This document shows, piece by piece, positions 59,848 to 64,000 of a stretch of 64,000 nt of DNA. The notes beneath the pieces were generated by a model. It did not search any database. It was not told the origin of the DNA and saw nothing but the letters and a program-made list of their open reading frames with translations. This stretch comes from Mucilaginibacter sp. 44-25 (GTDB lineage: Bacteria; Bacteroidota; Bacteroidia; Sphingobacteriales; Sphingobacteriaceae), in NCBI GenBank assembly GCA_001898335.1, contig MKTS01000009.1:248001-312000 (forward strand), written 5' to 3'. Each line of letters starts with the position of its first letter. The stretch's first letter is position 1. Both the position numbers and the translations under genes were made by a program.

Positions 59848-61255
59848 TACCAGCGTTTCGTTGTGAAATATAATAGATAGGTATACCTATCAGTACAATA
59901 CCTAACCCGTATTTAACGTAATCGCTTTTATAAACGCATAACAATACGCAAAAAGCAATACCCATAATAATATATAAGGCAGGTAATACCGGGTAGCCTA
60001 TGGCTTTATACGGGCGTTCGGCGTTGGGGCGTTTAGCGCGTAAAATGTAAATACCGATAATGGTAAGCACATAAAATACAACCACTACAAATGATATCAT
60101 ATCCAGCAGGTCGCCATACTTACCACTGAGGCAAAGAAGCGATGCCACCACGGCCTGTATCCATAAGCCAAACTCGGGTACCGAGTTTTTGTTTAGTTCG
60201 CCTGTTCTTTTAAAGAACAAGCCATCTTTAGCCATGGTATAATACACCCTCGCTCCTGATAGTATCAACCCGTTATTACAACCAAAGGTAGAGATCATGA
60301 TCATGAGCGCAATGATATAGGTGCCTATGTTACCGAAGATCACATGCGAGGCCGTAACCGCCACGCGGTCCTTATCAGCGCTGGCAATATCCTGCAACGA
60401 CAGTACGCCCGTATAAACCACGTTAGCCAGAATGTAAATAACGGTAACGATGATGGTACCAAACATCATGCTCAGGGCAACATCGCGTTTAGGGTTTTTC
60501 ATTTCGCCGGCTACGAAGGTTACGCTGTTCCATGAGTCACTGCTGAAGATGGAACCTACCATGGCGGCGGCAATAGCCCCAAGCGCGGCACCCATGCCCA
60601 GTTGCGTAACGCTGCCATCCTTTGCCAGGTTATGCAAGCCCCAGGGACTGGCCCAGTTAGCGCGCCATATATCGCCTTTAAACGCTAAAAAGCCAAAAGC
60701 GATAAGCCCGAAAAGGCTCAATAATTTGGTAAGCGTAAAAGTAGTTTGGATGAGTTTCCCCCCCTTTACGCCTTTGGTATTGATATAGGTAAGTAAGAAT
60801 ATTAATACGATAGATACCAGCTGCGCTACGCTGATCTTTACAAAGCCCGCCTGAAAAATGATATTATCCTCACTTAGCGGCTTCCATAAATAAGCGGCAA
60901 ATTTGGAGAACGCAACCCCTACCGCCGCTATGGTACCGGTTTGTATCACCGCGAAAAAGCTCCATCCATATAAAAAAGCAATCAGCTTATTGTAGGCCTC
61001 TTTCAGGTAAACATACTGCCCGCCCGCCCTTGGGAACATAGCGCTGAGTTCGCCATAGCTTAAAGCCGCTGTGAGCGTCATAAACCCGGTAATTAGCCAT
61101 ACGGCGATAAGCCAGCCGGATGAACCTACATTGCGGATAATATCGGCACTTACGATAAAGATACCCGAGCCGATCATGGAGCCCGATACCAGCATGGTGC
61201 CATCGAGCAGGCTCAGCTCGTGTTTCATTTTAGAGGGAGAGGAATCGTTAGTCAT
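59819..61255 (-). CDS. APC-family amino acid permease
   Basis: 478 aa, about 12 hydrophobic segments. Conserved opening GTMLVSGSMIGSGIFIVSADIIRNVG (substrate-binding GSGIF) and LSYGELSAMFPRAGGQYVYLKEAYN mark the APC/LAT-like family. The middle segment with FSSDSWNSVTFVAGEMKNPKRDVALS is the usual family block. Transports an amino acid; identity unknown. First gene of the dacB operon; dacB start overlaps its 3' end by 29 bp. Substrate might be D-Ala or a peptidoglycan-derived amino acid, which is a guess. Confidence 0.9.
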   Translation of the reverse strand: MTNDSSPSKMKHELSLLDGTMLVSGSMIGSGIFIVSADIIRNVGSSGWLIAVWLITGFMTLTAALSYGELSAMFPRAGGQYVYLKEAYNKLIAFLYGWSFFAVIQTGTIAAVGVAFSKFAAYLWKPLSEDNIIFQAGFVKISVAQLVSIVLIFLLTYINTKGVKGGKLIQTTFTLTKLLSLFGLIAFGFLAFKGDIWRANWASPWGLHNLAKDGSVTQLGMGAALGAIAAAMVGSIFSSDSWNSVTFVAGEMKNPKRDVALSMMFGTIIVTVIYILANVVYTGVLSLQDIASADKDRVAVTASHVIFGNIGTYIIALMIMISTFGCNNGLILSGARVYYTMAKDGLFFKRTGELNKNSVPEFGLWIQAVVASLLCLSGKYGDLLDMISFVVVVFYVLTIIGIYILRAKRPNAERPYKAIGYPVLPALYIIMGIAFCVLLCVYKSDYVKYGLGIVLIGIPIYYISQRNAGNEDKTDLVS

Positions 61256-61310
61256 TTAGGGTTTTCCATTAAACCACTAAACTATTTAAAACTTTCTAAT
61301 TGACACGCTA

Positions 61311-61337
61311 TTGTAAATAAATTAATTTACTATTTTG
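61311..61337 (+). promoter_or_regulatory. Candidate hppA promoter
   Basis: TTG (61311-61313), 17 bases, TATTTTG (61331-61337). It is one base short of a perfect TAnnTTTG. The ATG is 69 bp downstream. Confidence 0.4.
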
Positions 61338-61405
61338 CAGCAACCAATTATTAAAAGCTTCCCCCGGCTTTTCAACTAAGCACACTTTATAACTAAATTA
61401 TTTAT

Positions 61406-63649
61406 ATGGATCTTTTGAACAATTACCTAATTTATCTGATCCCTGTGATGGGCTTAATAGGTTTACTCGTTATGGCGGGCAAATCTGCATGGGTTACCAA
61501 ACAGGAAACGGGCGACGCCTCAATGAACCAACTGGCCGGCTACATTGCCGATGGCGCAATGGCCTTTTTAAGGGCCGAATGGAAGATACTGAGCTACTTT
61601 GTCATCATCGCCGGCATTTTACTGGCCTGGAGCGGCACAACCGTTGCTACCTCAAGCCCGGTTATTGCCATTTCATTTTTAATTGGCGCGTTTCTATCAG
61701 CCTTTGCGGGTTTTATTGGTATGCGTATAGCAACAAAGGCCAACGTACGCACCACCCAGGCAGCTAAAACAAGTTTGGCCAAAGCGCTTAAAGTATCATT
61801 TACAGGTGGTACGGTAATGGGCCTTGGCGTAGCGGGTTTAGCTATCATAGGCTTAGGTTCGCTATTTATAGTATTTTACACCCTTTATGTTAAAAATACC
61901 GGAGGCGACGTTAACGGAGCCGATATGGAGAAAGCCCTTGAGGTATTGGCGGGTTTCTCGTTAGGTGCTGAATCTATTGCGCTGTTTGCCCGTGTGGGTG
62001 GCGGTATTTACACCAAAGCGGCAGACGTAGGCGCCGACCTGGTAGGTAAAGTAGAAGCAGGTATCCCTGAGGATGACGTGCGCAACCCTGCAACCATTGC
62101 CGATAACGTAGGCGATAACGTGGGTGACGTAGCCGGTATGGGTGCCGACCTGTTTGGTTCTTACGTAGCTACTATGCTGGCCACTATGGTACTGGGCCGC
62201 GAAATAGTATCGGCTGATAGCTTTGGCGGCATTGCCCCGGTTTTATTACCAATGGTTATTGCGGGCTTAGGTTTAATATTCTCTATAGTAGGAGCAGCCT
62301 TTGTAAAAATTAAAAACGAAACAGACAGCGTGCAAAGCGCCCTGAACATGGGTAACTGGGCCTCCATCCTGTTAACTGCTATTGCAACCTATTTCCTGGT
62401 ACAATGGATGCTGCCCGGGGGCGAAATGCACCTAAAACGCGACCTGGATGCAAGCGGCGCTATTAAAGCAGGTTCATTGGTGTTCACCAAGAATGGTGTA
62501 TTTGGATCTATTCTGGTAGGTTTGGTTGTAGGTACGCTGATGTCTATCATCACCGAATACTACACGGCTATGGGTAAACGCCCGGTATTGAGCATTATTA
62601 AACAATCATCAACCGGGCACGCTACCAATATTATTGCCGGTTTGGCTATCGGTATGGAATCAACCGTGCTGCCTATCATCGTTCTGGCGGCAGGTATCTA
62701 CGGTTCCTATTTCTTTGCCGGGTTGTATGGTGTGGCTATCGCGGCTGCCGGCATGATGGCTACTACCGCCATGCAGCTGGCTATTGATGCCTTTGGCCCT
62801 ATCGCGGATAATGCCGGCGGTATTGCCGAAATGAGCCAGTTACCACCCGAAGTGCGCCACCGTACGGATAACCTGGATGCTGTAGGTAACACTACCGCCG
62901 CAACCGGTAAAGGTTTTGCTATCGCGTCCGCGGCTTTAACTTCCTTAGCGCTGTTCGCGGCCTTTGTGGGTGTGGCAGGCATAGAGCACATTGATATTTA
63001 TAAAGCCAATGTATTGGCCGGCTTATTCGTAGGCGGAATGATACCGTTCATTTTCTCGGCATTGGCTATCTCGGCTGTAGGCCGCGCGGCTATGGCAATG
63101 GTAGAAGAGGTGCGTCGTCAGTTCCGTGAAATACCGGGCATTATGGAGTACAAAGCCAAGCCTGAGTATGAAAAATGCGTGGCTATCTCTACCAAGGCTT
63201 CCATCAGAGAGATGGTTGCCCCGGGTTTGATCGCTTTGATCACCCCTATCGTTATCGGTTTCGCTTTTGGCCCGGAAGTGTTGGGTGGCTTATTAGCCGG
63301 CGTAACGGTATCAGGCGTGCTGATGGGCATTTTCCAGAGCAACGCCGGTGGCGCCTGGGACAATGCAAAAAAATCATTCGAGAAAGGCGTAGAGATAAAC
63401 GGTGAAACCTATTACAAAAAATCGGAGCCACATAAAGCTTCGGTTACCGGTGACACCGTGGGCGATCCGTTCAAAGATACCTCAGGCCCGTCAATGAACA
63501 TCCTCATCAAGCTGATGTCTATCGTATCACTGGTTATTGCTCCGCACTTAAACCATGCGGTGAATACCAATGAGCATATACAAAAGCAATTAAAGATACA
63601 GTCGATGAACACTACAACGCATGTGATCAAAGCTGAAAAAAAGATCTGA
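61406..63649 (+). CDS. hppA: Membrane-bound pyrophosphatase (ion pump)
   Basis: 747 aa with about 16 membrane helices. Hydrolyses pyrophosphate to pump H+ and/or Na+. Signature DVGADLVGKVEAGIPEDD (about 207-224), then NPATIADNVGDNVGDVAGMGADLFGSY (227-252). K+-dependent type is indicated by A498 in GNTTAATGKG (495-503), where K+-independent enzymes have Lys. DLFGSY lacks the Glu of the Na+-pump form (DLYESY), so Na+ specificity is not clear. The C-terminal ~30-residue tail after SLVIAPHLNHAV is polar and unusual in length but appears in Bacteroidota. Confidence 0.94.
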   Translation: MDLLNNYLIYLIPVMGLIGLLVMAGKSAWVTKQETGDASMNQLAGYIADGAMAFLRAEWKILSYFVIIAGILLAWSGTTVATSSPVIAISFLIGAFLSAFAGFIGMRIATKANVRTTQAAKTSLAKALKVSFTGGTVMGLGVAGLAIIGLGSLFIVFYTLYVKNTGGDVNGADMEKALEVLAGFSLGAESIALFARVGGGIYTKAADVGADLVGKVEAGIPEDDVRNPATIADNVGDNVGDVAGMGADLFGSYVATMLATMVLGREIVSADSFGGIAPVLLPMVIAGLGLIFSIVGAAFVKIKNETDSVQSALNMGNWASILLTAIATYFLVQWMLPGGEMHLKRDLDASGAIKAGSLVFTKNGVFGSILVGLVVGTLMSIITEYYTAMGKRPVLSIIKQSSTGHATNIIAGLAIGMESTVLPIIVLAAGIYGSYFFAGLYGVAIAAAGMMATTAMQLAIDAFGPIADNAGGIAEMSQLPPEVRHRTDNLDAVGNTTAATGKGFAIASAALTSLALFAAFVGVAGIEHIDIYKANVLAGLFVGGMIPFIFSALAISAVGRAAMAMVEEVRRQFREIPGIMEYKAKPEYEKCVAISTKASIREMVAPGLIALITPIVIGFAFGPEVLGGLLAGVTVSGVLMGIFQSNAGGAWDNAKKSFEKGVEINGETYYKKSEPHKASVTGDTVGDPFKDTSGPSMNILIKLMSIVSLVIAPHLNHAVNTNEHIQKQLKIQSMNTTTHVIKAEKKI

Positions 63650-63666
63650 TGATACTTAATACATAT

Positions 63667-63696
63667 GAAAGCCCCCGCCAACCAGCGGGGGCTTTC
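63667..63696 (+). terminator. Terminator after hppA
   Basis: A perfect 12-bp stem GAAAGCCCCCGC (63667-63678), loop CAACCA, GCGGGGGCTTTC (63685-63696). No T-run follows, so strength is uncertain. The next gene begins 14 bp later. Confidence 0.7.
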
Positions 63697-63710
63697 GTAT
63701 ATTAGTCCCG

Positions 63711-63968
63711 ATGAAGAAAGCCAGTCTTTACATCCTTTGCCTTTACAATATCTACCTGTACCTGGATGATATTTTTGCGCTCCTGAAGATCGATATCGTG
63801 CCGCCAACTTTAGATAGCCTGATGTATTTCGACGCGGCTATGGTACTATTTGGCGGGTTGCTACTGGGTTACCTGCTGCGCAGGCAGGGCGATAGAAAAC
63901 TGGGCTGGGCCATGACGGGTTTAAATTTAATATTAACGCCCTTATTTATTTGGAGGGCTTTGCCATAG
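63711..63968 (+). CDS. Small membrane protein, hypothetical
   Basis: 85 aa. Two hydrophobic segments, about 4-24 (SLYILCLYNIYLYLDDIFALL) and 42-58 (AAMVLFGGLLLGYLLRR), then a polar linker and a third at about 65-80 (GWAMTGLNLILTPLFIW). Not recognised. It could be a small regulatory or stabilising membrane subunit, or simply a poorly known family. Confidence 0.65.
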   Translation: MKKASLYILCLYNIYLYLDDIFALLKIDIVPPTLDSLMYFDAAMVLFGGLLLGYLLRRQGDRKLGWAMTGLNLILTPLFIWRALP

Positions 63969-64000
63969 TAATGAGCTTTTTCATTAATATTAAATAAAAA

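Overview
The window looks like chromosomal DNA of a Sphingobacteriaceae-type bacterium (phylum Bacteroidota; a Mucilaginibacter/Pedobacter-like genome is the best guess). Evidence: a TonB-dependent receptor with a carboxypeptidase-type N-terminal domain, DUF5686 and FtsX-like proteins typical of the phylum, GTG/TTG starts with almost no Shine-Dalgarno sequences, and several upstream regions with a Bacteroidota -7 element (TAnnTTTG). I found no rRNA or tRNA gene, CRISPR array, transposase, integrase or prophage module.

Layout. 1-6255: holA, a small HsdR-N-like nuclease-fold protein, a hybrid histidine kinase and valS. 6272-7004: an array of ~86-bp double-hairpin repeats between divergent valS and an M13 peptidase. 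7265-15434: M13 peptidase, a small TPR membrane protein, a persulfide dioxygenase-rhodanese fusion, a GMC oxidoreductase/GDSL esterase/hypothetical operon and a DoxX-like protein. 15456-20302: a beta-helix lipoprotein, its TonB receptor and an HTH regulator. 20502-28493: a secreted protein, pruA, an LLM oxidoreductase, HopJ-family protein, a DUF1275-carbonic anhydrase operon, a small secreted protein and a carboxyltransferase (propionyl-CoA carboxylase beta type). 28521-29118: a second array sharing the hairpin module of the first. 29193-36919: GNAT, M42 peptidase, sugar nucleotidyltransferase, M16 peptidase, a 58-aa zinc ribbon, a lone receiver and a DUF922-like protein.

37164-46670 is the most coherent block: a ~1050-aa TPR solenoid, a beta-barrel without a plug, an HU-CCDC81/transmembrane/SPOR protein, ExbB, ExbD and a TonB-like protein, followed by folC. 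Gaps are very small or overlapping, so this reads as one envelope-spanning, proton-motive-force-driven machine. 46682-51297 carries guaA, a periplasmic-binding lipoprotein and an RsmB-like methyltransferase in one minus-strand operon, plus a solo CheB domain. 51453-52192 is a HepT-MntA type toxin-antitoxin pair. 52200-63968 holds a DUF5686 protein, aldo/keto reductase, FtsX-type permease, an amino acid permease-dacB operon, a membrane pyrophosphatase and a small membrane protein.

The most unusual content is non-coding. (1) Two arrays are built from one hairpin module whose stem covaries while the TGAA loop and the ACGGCAATGA tail stay fixed; one degenerate unit seems to supply the -33 element of the valS promoter. 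(2) A family of 7-bp periodic purine-rich repeats, partly in inverted pairs, lies between genes and also in frame inside valS and folC.
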